64,000 nt of DNA from Thermasporomyces composti (GTDB lineage Bacteria > Actinomycetota > Actinomycetes > Propionibacteriales > Actinopolymorphaceae). The notes under the pieces were generated by a model. That model made no database searches. It saw only the letters and a list, made by a program, of their open reading frames with translations, and was not told the origin of the DNA. The stretch lies in the NCBI RefSeq assembly GCF_003386795.1, contig NZ_QTUC01000001.1, positions 310,001-374,000 of the forward strand. The letters are read 5' to 3'. Both the position numbers and the translations under genes were made by a program. This document shows positions 34,838 through 43,634 of this stretch, in pieces; position 1 is the first letter of the stretch, and each line of letters opens with the position of its first letter.

Positions 34838-36520
34838 TCAGGCGGCCTCGATCCGGGCAATGAGCCACCCGGCCGCGGGCTCGCGGACGAGGGTGATGCG
34901 ACGGGTCGTCCACGGACCGGCCGGCTGAGGGGTTCGCACCCCCGACGGACTCACGATCGTGTACGCCTGGAGCTGGTCGGTCACGACGAGCACCACCTTG
35001 TCGTCCGTCTCGGACGCCACGTCGAGCTCCTTGATCTCGAAGCGCAGACCCTCGACTCGGCACCCGGCGCGGACGCACTTGTCGATCTCGGTCCGGTCGG
35101 CGGCCAGCAGATCCGATTCGCTGACGTAGACCGACGCCAGAAGGCTGGGATCCGACTCCGCGAACGCCCTCGCGCGTCGGCTGTCCAGCTCGGTCAGGAC
35201 GTGTCGCCAGCGCGCCTGGGGATCGGCGGTCTCGGACGGATCCGCTGGAACAGGCTCGGCCGTGGGCGAGGACTCAGCCGTCGCCGTGGGCGTCGTGGCC
35301 GACGTGCTGGGTGGCATCAGCACGAGGGTCGGCGTGGCCGTTGCGGCGGGCCCGGCCGGCGGGGACGTGCGCGTGCGCGTACCGGTGTCGAGCTGTGCGA
35401 CGGTGGGCGCCGTCGGAGGCGTCAGGTGGGCCCACGCCAAGCCGCCCGCCAGAGCCCCACCGAGGAGGAGCGCCACACCACCGCCAGCGAGGAGGACCGG
35501 TCGCAGGCGTGACGTGTCGTCCTCGTCCTCGTCCGCGCCGTCCACCGCCCCAGCGGGGATAGCCGCGGCGACGCCGGTGAACTCACGGAACGGTGGAGCG
35601 TCGTGGCCGGCGGACGTCGACGCCTCAACGCGGTGGCTCCCGTCGGCGCTGCCGGCGTGGGTCCCACCGGATCCGTCGGCGCGGTCGGATGCCGACGACG
35701 CGTCATCCGTCCGCCCCAGCATCGCGGCGAGATCGGCGTCGCCGAGGACGAGGCCGATGGGGAACCGGACAGGCGAGGGCGGGCAAGCGCTGTAGAGCAG
35801 CTCGGCGAACATCGCCGCGTCAGGTCGACGCGCGGGCAGGGGTTGGAGACCGACGGTGACCGCGTGGACCATGGCGGACGGCAGGTCGGCGGCGGCCTCA
35901 GCGAGCGGCATCCGAGGTTGTCCGAGGCGCGGCTGAAGCCCGGTCAACGCCGCGTGGCCCACGGCCGCCAGAGCGTAGACGTCGCTCGCGGGTGTGGGCT
36001 GGCCGCCGGTGGCGGGGTCGGCGTACCCGTGGGACGGTGGTGCGTCACCGCCCTCAACCAGCCCGAGGATGCCGACGTCCGCGAGGAGAGGGCGCCCCTC
36101 AGCGGTGAACACGATCGCCTCTGGTGTCACGTCACCGTGGACGAGGCCATGCTCGTGGACTGCCGCGAGCGCCTCCGCGACCGGCGCCAGGGCGGTCACC
36201 ACCTCACCGGGGTCGAGGGCGCCACGCCCGCTCAGCAACTCGTCGAGACTCCCTCCGTCGGCACGGTCGAGGACGAGCACGACGTCCGCGCCGAGAGGCA
36301 CCATCTGGCGCACGCGGACGAGGTGAGGGTGGCCGATCGAGTCCAGCAGCGCGAGCAGACGGCGCACGTCGTCGTGCGTACGGTCGGCGCGCAGCCGGAG
36401 GCGCTTGAGGAGTACCTCCTCCCCGGTGACGGCCGAGCGAGCGTGCCAGGTCTCGCTCCCGACGCCGGTGTCACGCAAGGGGCCCAGCTCGTATCCGGGC
36501 ACTCGGAGATCGCCGCGCAT
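34838..36520 (-). CDS. Receptor-type Ser/Thr kinase homologue A (catalytic Asn missing)
   Basis: A 560-residue protein of three parts: a kinase-like domain (1-265), a juxtamembrane tail with one membrane helix (VLLAGGGVALLLGGALAGGL, near residue 365), and an extracytoplasmic domain of about 130 residues that is shared with its two neighbours. Active-site positions: Lys39 present; Asp130 present in HGDVTPEA; Asn135 replaced by Ala; Asp148 present in ADVG. The Arg before the catalytic Asp is Gly and the APE motif reads DPAT. Weak or no kinase activity is likely. Two Cys in the outer domain (DKCVRAGC) could form a disulfide. ATG 36520 matches the start of its paralogues. Confidence 0.8.
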   Translation of the reverse strand: MRGDLRVPGYELGPLRDTGVGSETWHARSAVTGEEVLLKRLRLRADRTHDDVRRLLALLDSIGHPHLVRVRQMVPLGADVVLVLDRADGGSLDELLSGRGALDPGEVVTALAPVAEALAAVHEHGLVHGDVTPEAIVFTAEGRPLLADVGILGLVEGGDAPPSHGYADPATGGQPTPASDVYALAAVGHAALTGLQPRLGQPRMPLAEAAADLPSAMVHAVTVGLQPLPARRPDAAMFAELLYSACPPSPVRFPIGLVLGDADLAAMLGRTDDASSASDRADGSGGTHAGSADGSHRVEASTSAGHDAPPFREFTGVAAAIPAGAVDGADEDEDDTSRLRPVLLAGGGVALLLGGALAGGLAWAHLTPPTAPTVAQLDTGTRTRTSPPAGPAATATPTLVLMPPSTSATTPTATAESSPTAEPVPADPSETADPQARWRHVLTELDSRRARAFAESDPSLLASVYVSESDLLAADRTEIDKCVRAGCRVEGLRFEIKELDVASETDDKVVLVVTDQLQAYTIVSPSGVRTPQPAGPWTTRRITLVREPAAGWLIARIEAA

Positions 36521-36561
36521 ATCGGGGAAGCCTGTCAGACCGAACCGGTCGACGTCGGACG

Positions 36562-36570
36562 TTGTCCACA
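36562..36570 (+). other. DnaA-box-like nonamer
   Basis: TTGTCCACA matches the actinobacterial DnaA box at 9 of 9 positions. It lies in the 141-nt gap between kinase genes A and B and is part of a TTGTCC-N4-GGACAA inverted repeat. A single box is weak evidence for DnaA binding. Confidence 0.3.
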
Positions 36571-36661
36571 GGGACAAGAGGCTGTGGGTGGGCCAGCCAC
36601 CCCGCCGTCGTCGCGGACACGTGTCCCGCTCACGGCGGGTGCGGTGGGGCGACGCGGGACG

Positions 36662-38338
36662 TCACCGCGACTCCGCTGAGCCGATCTCCTCATTGGCGGC
36701 GATCAGCCACTCCCCGGACGCGTCACGTTCGAGCGTCATGCGGAACCGACGCGGTTCACCGCCCTCGTGCGGGTAGAGCCGGTCACCGATCCGCAGGCTG
36801 TAGGGCTGCAGCTGGCTCACCGCCTCGACCACCACCCGCTCCTCGCTCTCGGAGATCACCTTCAGCGACAGGATCGGCGTGTTGAGGCCGACGACACTGG
36901 TGACGTTGTTGGCCGCGTGCTCCTCCATGTTCGCCAGCTCCTCCTGCAGGACGACGGAGCCCGCCTTGTAGATCCTGCGGAGCTGGTCTCGATCGAGCTC
37001 CTCCCAGGCCTTGGTACGCCGCCGGTCGAGCTCGGTCAGGACTCGAGCCCAGCGCGCCTCGGCGGGGGTCCGAGGAGTCCACCGCGGGCTGGCGGTCGGT
37101 GGCGCGGGCGACGGCTGGCTGGTGGACGGTTCCTCGCCAGGTTCACTGGTCGGTCGCGTCGTCGGGGCGGTGCGAGGTTCGGTCCGTGACGACGAGTCGG
37201 CCAAACTCCGCCACCCCAGCACTCCCACCGTCACGACGAGGGCGAGCACGACGGGAACGCCCACGAGCAGCGCGACCAGTCGACCTGTCCGGCGACCTCG
37301 GCTGTCGTCCTCCACGTCGTCGTCCGCTGGCGGCGTCGGTCTGGAGGGCGGCGGCGTGGGCGGTGGCACGGACGTAGAGGGCGCGAACGCCTCCGCTGGG
37401 TCACCGTGTGGAGCCTGCCGAGGCGGAGCCGGAGGAGACTGCGGCGGCGGGGTCGGACCCGGCTGCGTGGGGGCCGGCGGTGCGGACACGCTGACGGACG
37501 TGATGGCCGGGCCCGGCTCAGGCATGGGCGGCCCGGGCGGCGGAAGCACGTCGCTCGACGGTGTGGGGAACCGAATCGGGACAGCCGCGGCCGCCGCCTC
37601 GACCTGCGCCGCGAACTGCGCGGCGCCAGGACGCTGCTCCGGTTTGCCTTGCAGTCCCGCCTCCACCACGTGAGCCAGCGGCGGCGGAACCCCGGGTGCC
37701 AGCTGGAGCAGGGGACGGCGCGCCGGCCCCGGCTCCGGCGGCGTTCCCGTGAGCGCGGTGTAGCAGACCGCTGCCAAGCCATAGACGTCACCGGCCGGAG
37801 TGGCCGCCTCGCCCGGCTTGCGCGCCGGGTCGGTGTACCCGAACGTGCCGGCGGTCGGCCCGTCGCCGTCGTCGACCAGGCCGAGCAGCCCGACGTCCGC
37901 CAGCAAGGGAGTGGCGTCCGCGGCGAGAAGGATGTTCTCCGGCGTCACGTCGCCGTGGACGACGCCGCGCTCGTGCAGGGCGGCCAGCGCGCGGGCGACA
38001 GCTCCCGCCATCGTCACCACCTCGCCGGGGTCGAGGGTTCCCCGCGCCAGCAGGAGCTGCCCGACGCTGCCTCCTTCGGCGTAGTCGAGCACGAAGACGA
38101 ACTCATCGCCGCACGGAATCAGCTGGAGAACCCGGGCGAGGTTCGGGTGGCGGATCGCGTCGAGGGCCGCCAGCACACGACGCGCGGCCTCCTGCGCGTC
38201 GGCGTCCCTCGGCCGTACCCGCTTCAGCGCGACCTGGGCTCCCGACGCCTGCTCTCGGGCCAGCCACACCTCACCCGCTGGTCCGGCGCCCAGCAGGCCC
38301 TCGATGTCGTAGCCCTCGACGGAGAAGTCGCCCTGCAT
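36662..38338 (-). CDS. Receptor-type Ser/Thr kinase homologue B (active-site residues retained)
   Basis: A 558-residue paralogue of the flanking kinases. The Gly-rich loop LGAGPAGEVW, Lys39 in VALKR, Asp130 and Asn135 in HGDVTPEN, and Asp148 in ADVG are all present, so this is the one member that may phosphorylate. It is still atypical: HRD is HGD, DFG is DVG and the APE segment is TDPAR. After a long Pro-rich linker there is one membrane helix (LVALLVGVPVVLALVVTVGVLGW) and the shared outer domain beginning ARWARVLTELDRRRTKAWEELD. ATG 38338 was chosen by alignment with gene C; GGGAGG lies 10 nt upstream. Confidence 0.83.
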   Translation of the reverse strand: MQGDFSVEGYDIEGLLGAGPAGEVWLAREQASGAQVALKRVRPRDADAQEAARRVLAALDAIRHPNLARVLQLIPCGDEFVFVLDYAEGGSVGQLLLARGTLDPGEVVTMAGAVARALAALHERGVVHGDVTPENILLAADATPLLADVGLLGLVDDGDGPTAGTFGYTDPARKPGEAATPAGDVYGLAAVCYTALTGTPPEPGPARRPLLQLAPGVPPPLAHVVEAGLQGKPEQRPGAAQFAAQVEAAAAAVPIRFPTPSSDVLPPPGPPMPEPGPAITSVSVSAPPAPTQPGPTPPPQSPPAPPRQAPHGDPAEAFAPSTSVPPPTPPPSRPTPPADDDVEDDSRGRRTGRLVALLVGVPVVLALVVTVGVLGWRSLADSSSRTEPRTAPTTRPTSEPGEEPSTSQPSPAPPTASPRWTPRTPAEARWARVLTELDRRRTKAWEELDRDQLRRIYKAGSVVLQEELANMEEHAANNVTSVVGLNTPILSLKVISESEERVVVEAVSQLQPYSLRIGDRLYPHEGGEPRRFRMTLERDASGEWLIAANEEIGSAESR

Positions 38339-38439
38339 GCTCCCCAAGCCTCCCAGAGTGACGCCCGGAGCCCCTCAGCCAGGTCGCCGATCCCCCAGCG
38401 ACGGCGAGCGGGCCAGCGCGTGGGCCGCGGACGCGCTCC

Positions 38440-40185
38440 TCACCCGGTGGAGGAGCCTGGGAGGCACAGGCGCACCTCCGGTGTCCTCGGACCGCCGATC
38501 TGCGACTCCTGCAGGATGCGCCACGCCGTCGAGCCCTCGAGAGGCACGACCTCGATCCGGACCCTCTTCAACGGCCCGCCCTCGCAGCGGTACCGCTTCC
38601 CGTCGGTGGTGACGATGGTGTACGGGGTCTCCTGGCGCTCGACCTCCAAGAGGATGGACTTCGGCCGTTCGGAGACCACGAAGATGCTGTGGATCGGTCG
38701 GCGCAGGCCCAGAACCCTGGCCACGGAGTTCGCGGCCATCTCCCGCATGTACTGACGGTTCTCGGTGTAGGCGGGCGAGTCCTGGATGTACAGCGTGGTG
38801 AGCTGGTCCGGGTCACGCTCGGCGAACGCCTTCGCCCGCCGCTCCTCGAACAGCTCCAGTGCGTTCTTCCAGCGAGCGGTCAGAGGGTCGAGCGAGACGG
38901 TGGGGCTGGGCGTGGGAGTCGGTGTGCGCGACCGGGTCGGCGTTGGTGACGGGTCCGCGACCGGCGTTCCATTGGTGGACAGCTGCCACACGACGATGCC
39001 GGTGATGGCGACGACGACCAGCACAGCCGCCGCGAGGATGAGGTACAGCCGCGGCGAGCGCGCACCGTCCGCACTTCGATCGGTGCCGCGTTCGTCCCCG
39101 AGCCGCGTCAGGAAGCCCTCCGGCGTCGATCGGATCGGCGACCCCGCACCCGGCGCACCGGGCCGTCCCACCGCTCGCGGACCGTCGCTCGGCGCCCCTG
39201 CGCGCCAGCCGGGCGACGTCGCTGGGCTCGAGACCGGTCCAGGCGGCCGCACGGCCGCAGCGGGTGGTGGGCCACCGTGCGGGGACACCGGTCCGCGGGA
39301 GGCGGGTGGGCCGGCGGGCGGGCCGTACGGGGCAGGCCCCGACCCCTCGGCGGACCTGGTCGGAGCGTCCGCCTGCTCCGGTCCGTAGAACGGCGCCTCC
39401 TCAAGATCCGGTTGCGCCTCCGGGAGGCGGATCGGCGCACGGCGGCACGACGCTTCGAGGAGCGTGCCGAACTGGCCCATGTGCGGTCGCATGTCCCAGG
39501 CGCGCTGCAAGCCCGCCTCGACCGCGTGGGCGAGGCCTGGTGGAACGCCGGGCGCGACCTGGTGCACCGGTCGATGTCCCTTCGGTCGCGGGACCAGCCC
39601 GGTCAACGCCATGTAGCAGATGGCGGCGAGGCTGTAGACGTCACCGGCCGGCGTGGGTTCGGACTCCTGCGTCTCCGCCGGATCGAGGTACGGGTTGGGC
39701 TCCTCGTCGTCGGACGGTGCGGCCAGGCGCCCGAACGCCAGGCCGCTGACCATAGGGGTGCCGTCGGCGCTGAGCAGGATGGTGTCGGGCGAGAGGTCGC
39801 CGTGGACGAGACCTCGTTCATGGGCTGCCGCCAACGCGGATGCCACCGTCGCGCCGAGCGTGACGACCTCGCCGGGGTCGAGGGTCCCCCGCACGAGGAG
39901 TAGCTGCCCGAGAGTCCCACCTTCGATGTGCTCGAGCACGAGCACGAGCTCCTCGTCGAGGGGCAGCAGCTCCCGCACCCGGCGGATGTTCGGGTGGTTC
40001 AGCGTCGACAGGCGTTCGACGAGCCGACGCGCGTCCTCAGCAGCGTCGCGGTCACGGAGGCGCATGCGGTGGAGCGCCACGTGGACGCCCGTCGACTCCT
40101 CGCGAGCGAGCCAGGTCTGCCCGCCGCGGCCGGCGCCCAGCAGGCCCTCGATCTCGTACCCGTCCACGTCGAAGTCGCTCCGCAC
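38440..40185 (-). CDS. Receptor-type Ser/Thr pseudokinase homologue C
   Basis: A 581-residue paralogue. At the four key positions it has His39 in place of the ATP-binding Lys (VALHR), Asp130 kept (HGDLSPDT), Thr135 in place of Asn, and Gly148 in place of the DFG Asp (VSGLAFG). It should therefore not bind Mg-ATP normally. The Gly-rich loop LGAGRGGQTW is intact. A Pro/Gly-rich linker leads to a membrane helix (LYLILAAAVLVVVAITGIVVW) and the shared outer domain (ARWKNALELFEERRAKAFAERD), ending with a short Cys-containing tail. The GTG start has GGAAGG 9 nt upstream. The open frame extends far upstream, but that part is antisense to the lipB region and not homologous. Confidence 0.82.
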   Translation of the reverse strand: MRSDFDVDGYEIEGLLGAGRGGQTWLAREESTGVHVALHRMRLRDRDAAEDARRLVERLSTLNHPNIRRVRELLPLDEELVLVLEHIEGGTLGQLLLVRGTLDPGEVVTLGATVASALAAAHERGLVHGDLSPDTILLSADGTPMVSGLAFGRLAAPSDDEEPNPYLDPAETQESEPTPAGDVYSLAAICYMALTGLVPRPKGHRPVHQVAPGVPPGLAHAVEAGLQRAWDMRPHMGQFGTLLEASCRRAPIRLPEAQPDLEEAPFYGPEQADAPTRSAEGSGPAPYGPPAGPPASRGPVSPHGGPPPAAAVRPPGPVSSPATSPGWRAGAPSDGPRAVGRPGAPGAGSPIRSTPEGFLTRLGDERGTDRSADGARSPRLYLILAAAVLVVVAITGIVVWQLSTNGTPVADPSPTPTRSRTPTPTPSPTVSLDPLTARWKNALELFEERRAKAFAERDPDQLTTLYIQDSPAYTENRQYMREMAANSVARVLGLRRPIHSIFVVSERPKSILLEVERQETPYTIVTTDGKRYRCEGGPLKRVRIEVVPLEGSTAWRILQESQIGGPRTPEVRLCLPGSSTG

Positions 40186-40414
40186 GGTGCTAAGCCTTCC
40201 AGAAGGACCCCACAGCCGGCGGCGCGGTGGCTGCGGGTACCTACACAGACCCTGTGTCCTCGTCGCTGCGAAGAGTGAGCGAACGAACCGATCATGGCAC
40301 ACCGATCCAGGCCGCCGAGGAGGATGTACCACGAGGCCTGGACGGACCGATCGGCGGGATGGCCGATTCGTCGACGCCGCGCACGAGGCGACCAGGAAGT
40401 CGGCGCGACGACAG

Positions 40415-40420
40415 TAGGCT
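40415..40420 (+). promoter_or_regulatory. -10 box of a probable leaderless lipB promoter
   Basis: TAGGCT lies 7 nt before the ATG at 40428, without a ribosome binding site. Confidence 0.55.
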
Positions 40421-40427
40421 GCGGGAC

Positions 40428-41090
40428 ATGGTCGCACCGCGGTTCGTTCGGCTTGGGTTCGGTCCAGAGGCACGCGACTACGAAGAGGTGTGGGCGGAGC
40501 AGCGTCGCCTCCATGCCCAGCGGGTGGCCGGGGAAGTTCCGGACACCGTCCTTCTCCTCGAGCACCAGCCGGTCTACACCGCCGGGAAGCGCACCCAACC
40601 ACACGAGCGACCGTTCGACGGCACACCTGTCATCGACGTGGACCGCGGCGGCAAGATCACCTGGCACGGCCCGGGTCAGCTCGTGGGCTACCCCATCGTG
40701 CGACTGCCCGAGCCCATCGACGTCGTGGCCTTCGTCCGTCGGCTCGAGCAGGCGCTCATGGACGTGTGTGCCGACATGGGTCTGGCGACCACGCGGATCG
40801 AGGGGCGCAGTGGTGTGTGGGTACCCGCGGACGAACGCGGCGCCGCGCGGAAGATCGCGGCGATCGGACTGCGCGTCGCCCAAGGTGTGACGATGCACGG
40901 CTTCGCGCTCAACTGCGACTGTGACCTCAGCGCGTTCGATCGCATCGTCCCGTGCGGTATCACCGACGCGGGTGTCACCTCGCTGTCGGTGGAGCTAGGT
41001 CGTCGGGTCGGCGTCGAAGACGTCCTCGAGGCCACGGAAGCCCGGCTCACCGCGATGCTCACGCCGCACGGCGTCAGCCGCGTCGCCTGA
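40428..41090 (+). CDS. lipB: Octanoyltransferase LipB
   Basis: A 220-residue enzyme that moves the octanoyl group from acyl carrier protein to lipoyl-domain lysines, the first step of lipoate synthesis. Family motifs are [17 protein letters not shown], the RSGVWV and KIAAIGLRV segment with the catalytic Lys, and [11 protein letters not shown]...IVPCGI with the catalytic Cys. ATG 40428 is supported by length and by the -10 box 7 nt upstream; the frame is open further upstream without homology. It works directly before LipA, and its target E2 is encoded 7 kb upstream. Confidence 0.95.
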   Translation: MVAPRFVRLGFGPEARDYEEVWAEQRRLHAQRVAGEVPDTVLLLEHQPVYTAGKRTQPHERPFDGTPVIDVDRGGKITWHGPGQLVGYPIVRLPEPIDVVAFVRRLEQALMDVCADMGLATTRIEGRSGVWVPADERGAARKIAAIGLRVAQGVTMHGFALNCDCDLSAFDRIVPCGITDAGVTSLSVELGRRVGVEDVLEATEARLTAMLTPHGVSRVA

Positions 41091-41135
41091 GAACGTCGCG
41101 CTCACGAGGGGGCCAGCGTTCGCCGCGAGCTCGCC

Positions 41136-41735
41136 TCAGCTCGGTGAGCCGGAAACGGGCGGCGTGCCCACGGAGGGCGCCTCGGGGAAGGGCAGGTGGG
41201 CGTTCCGGAACGGCACGAGCGCGAGCACGGCCGCGTGCGCGTAGTAGGCCACTCGGTCGATCACACCCCCGGTCAGCGGACCGACGGTGCCGGTTCGCTG
41301 CTTGCTGCCCGAGCAACCGAGGACGCGGTCCGTCGCCTCGCCGAGCTCGACGCCGGCACGCACCAGATCCGCGATCGGGGTGGGCAGGACGAACGTCGCC
41401 GTCCGGCTCTCCCCCTTGCGCAGGTGTCCGGGCTGCTCACCGTGTCCCAACACGACAATCCAGGCGAAGCACTCCAGACCGCCGTTGCGCTCGAGCACGC
41501 CCCCCTCGATCCCCACCCAGAGGTCGGCGTTGGGGTGCGCGAGGCGCGCCGCCTCGGCCCGGTTCCGGGCGCCGCGCAACGTCTCCTCGTCTCCGACGGG
41601 CTGGGCGGGCACGCCGGGGTTGACGTCAACCGTGATGGCGTCGACGTCGTCATGACCGAGCGTCACCCGCACCGCTTCGAGCGTGGCGCGGCGTTTGACC
41701 GGGTTCGTCGAGGCGATCACAACCTGAAAGGGCAC
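41136..41735 (-). CDS. Inosine/xanthosine triphosphatase (DUF84/YjjX family)
   Basis: A 199-residue protein of the NTPase family that hydrolyses ITP, XTP and other non-canonical nucleotides. Landmarks are the N-terminal VVIASTNPVKRRATLEA, the GARNRAEAA helix, LWVGIEGGV and the C-terminal GVIDRVAYYAHAAVLALVPF. A Pro/Ser tail of about 20 residues is extra. It is inserted on the opposite strand between lipB and lipA. The GTG start has TAGGTT 6 nt upstream. Confidence 0.85.
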   Translation of the reverse strand: MPFQVVIASTNPVKRRATLEAVRVTLGHDDVDAITVDVNPGVPAQPVGDEETLRGARNRAEAARLAHPNADLWVGIEGGVLERNGGLECFAWIVVLGHGEQPGHLRKGESRTATFVLPTPIADLVRAGVELGEATDRVLGCSGSKQRTGTVGPLTGGVIDRVAYYAHAAVLALVPFRNAHLPFPEAPSVGTPPVSGSPS

Positions 41736-41741
41736 GCCGCC

Positions 41742-41747
41742 AACCTA
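41742..41747 (-). promoter_or_regulatory. -10 box of a probable leaderless promoter (ITPase-like gene)
   Basis: TAGGTT on the minus strand lies 6 nt before the GTG at 41735. Confidence 0.5.
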
Positions 41748-41874
41748 ACCCTCGCCGTGGGGAGACCGTGCGCCCACCCACCTCGCTCACGTGACGACGC
41801 CACCCACGGATGCGAGAGCCATCGCGCGTCCCACGCGCGCCTCTGGCCTGTGCCGGGGCACTGGCGGCCCACCG

Positions 41875-41880
41875 TAGGCT
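41875..41880 (+). promoter_or_regulatory. -10 box of a probable leaderless lipA promoter
   Basis: TAGGCT lies 6 nt before the GTG at 41887. The same hexamer precedes lipB. Confidence 0.55.
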
Positions 41881-41886
41881 GTTGGC

Positions 41887-42837
41887 GTGAGTGCCGTGGC
41901 CCCCGAGGGACGGAAGCTGCTGCGCCTGGAGGTACGCAACAGCCAGACCCCGATCGAGAAGAAGCCTCCGTGGATCAAGACCCGCGCCAGGATGGGTCCC
42001 GAGTACACCGCGCTGCGCTCGCTGGTCCAGCGCGAGCAGCTGCACACGGTGTGTCAAGAGGCGGGCTGTCCCAACATCTACGAGTGCTGGGAGGACCGCG
42101 AGGCGACGTTCCTGATCGGGGGCGACCAGTGCACCCGGCGTTGCGACTTCTGCCAGATCGACACCGGTAAGCCGAAGCAGCTCGACCTCGACGAGCCTCG
42201 CAGGGTCGCCGAGAGTGTCCGGACGATGGGCCTGCGCTACGCGACCGTCACCGGCGTCTGCCGGGACGACCTCGACGACGAGGGCGCCTGGATCTACGCC
42301 GAGACGGTTCGCCAGATCCACGCTTTGAACCCCGGCTGCGGCGTCGAGCTGTTGGCGCCGGACTTCTCCGGTCGACGTGAGCTGCTGTCGCAGGTCTTCG
42401 AGTCGCGGCCCGAGGTCTTCGCCCACAACGTCGAGACCGTCCCGCGCATCTTCCGCCGCATCCGCCCGGCGTTCCGGTACGAGCGGTCCTTGGAGGTGCT
42501 GAGGCAAGCCCGGGCGGAAGGACTGGTCACGAAGTCCAACCTGATTCTCGGCCTCGGTGAGGAACGACACGAGATCACCGCGACCATGCGCGACCTCCTT
42601 GACGCCGGCTGCGAGCTGCTGACCATCACCCAGTACCTCCGACCCTCGGTCCGGCACCACCCGGTCGCGCGGTGGGTGAAGCCGGAGGAGTTCGTCGAGC
42701 TTCGCGAGGAGGCGCTGGAGATGGGCTTCGCGGGCGTCATGTCCGGGCCGCTGGTCCGTTCCTCCTACCGCGCCGGACGCCTGTACCGCCAGGCGCTGGA
42801 GTCCCGCCGGCTCAGCGTGGCCCCTGCCACGGGCTGA
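41887..42837 (+). CDS. lipA: Lipoyl synthase LipA
   Basis: A 316-residue radical SAM enzyme that inserts two sulfur atoms into protein-bound octanoyl chains. The auxiliary 4Fe-4S cysteines are in [14 protein letters not shown] and the radical SAM cysteines in [11 protein letters not shown]. The C-terminal Arg-Ser-Ser-Tyr segment (VRSSYRAG) typical of LipA is present. The GTG at 41887 has a -10 box 6 nt upstream. The last codons and stop lie in a 19-bp tandem duplication. Gene order lipB-lipA-DUF4191-RDD-glnA matches mycobacteria. Confidence 0.96.
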   Translation: MSAVAPEGRKLLRLEVRNSQTPIEKKPPWIKTRARMGPEYTALRSLVQREQLHTVCQEAGCPNIYECWEDREATFLIGGDQCTRRCDFCQIDTGKPKQLDLDEPRRVAESVRTMGLRYATVTGVCRDDLDDEGAWIYAETVRQIHALNPGCGVELLAPDFSGRRELLSQVFESRPEVFAHNVETVPRIFRRIRPAFRYERSLEVLRQARAEGLVTKSNLILGLGEERHEITATMRDLLDAGCELLTITQYLRPSVRHHPVARWVKPEEFVELREEALEMGFAGVMSGPLVRSSYRAGRLYRQALESRRLSVAPATG

Positions 42838-42864
42838 TCGGGGAACCACGGGCTGATCGGGGAA
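42827..42864. repeat. 19-bp tandem duplication spanning the lipA stop codon
   Basis: 42827-42845 and 42846-42864 are identical. The lipA TGA (42835-42837) is in copy 1. The second copy lies in the 76-nt gap before the DUF4191 gene. Confidence 0.85.
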
Positions 42865-42913
42865 CAACGACAGCTGACGACCGTTCACGTGAGGAAGGAC
42901 GCGTACCGCACCG

Positions 42914-43612
42914 ATGGCCAAGCGCGACACCACACCGGAGCAGAATCCTGGCCGGGTCGCCCAGGTCCGTGCCGCCTACCGTCTCACCAAGGAGGCCCAG
43001 CCGCGGATCGGGCTGATCCTGCTGGGAATCTTCCTCGCCGTCCTGGTGGTCTTCGTCGCTGTCGGACTGCTCCTCGACAGCCCCATCCTGTGGGGCCTGG
43101 TAGGCCTGCCGTTCGCTTTCCTCGTCACCGTGATCGTCTTCGGTCGCCGGGTCGAGAAGGCGGCGTACGCCCGGCTGGAGGGTCAGCTCGGAGCGGCCGC
43201 GAACGCGCTCGCCACGTTGCGTCGCGGGTGGACGGTCGACCCGGCGGTGGCGGTGACACGTAACCAGGACGTGGTCCACCGCGTCGTCGGCCGGCCCGGG
43301 ATCGTCCTGGTCGGGGAAGGCGCTCCGAACCGCGTCGGTCACCTGCTCGCCAACGAGAAGCGCAAGCACGCCAGGGTCGCGCCCGAAACCCCGATCTACA
43401 CCATCGTGGTCGGGGACGGCGAGGACCAGGTCCCGCTCCCCAAGCTCGCCTCCCACGTGATGAAGCTGCCGCGCAACTTGCGGCCCGCGGAGGTCACCGA
43501 GGTCCTGTTCCGGTTGAAGGCCCTGACGGCGCACCGGCAGCAGCTGCCGATCCCCAAGGGTCCGCTGCCCAAGAACATCAAGCTGCCACCGGGCGTGCCG
43601 CGTCCTCGCTGA
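42914..43612 (+). CDS. DUF4191 membrane protein
   Basis: A 232-residue protein of the actinobacterial DUF4191 family, function unknown. Two membrane helices lie near residues 30-80 (IGLILLGIFLAVLVVFVAVGLLL and ILWGLVGLPFAFLVTVIVF). A soluble C-terminal domain follows with RPGIVLVGEGAPNRVGHLLANEKRKHARVAPETPI and a Pro/Lys-rich end. GAGGAAGGA precedes the ATG. It always tends to lie downstream of lipA in related genomes (Rv2219 in M. tuberculosis), but a link to lipoylation is not proven. Confidence 0.88.
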   Translation: MAKRDTTPEQNPGRVAQVRAAYRLTKEAQPRIGLILLGIFLAVLVVFVAVGLLLDSPILWGLVGLPFAFLVTVIVFGRRVEKAAYARLEGQLGAAANALATLRRGWTVDPAVAVTRNQDVVHRVVGRPGIVLVGEGAPNRVGHLLANEKRKHARVAPETPIYTIVVGDGEDQVPLPKLASHVMKLPRNLRPAEVTEVLFRLKALTAHRQQLPIPKGPLPKNIKLPPGVPRPR

Positions 43613-43634
43613 CGCCGCCGCGATCACCCTCGGC

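Noticed and set aside
40186-40626. N-terminal extension of kinase C by 147 codons
   Set aside because: It overlaps lipB promoter and coding sequence and has no match in kinases A and B, which start at the aligned position.
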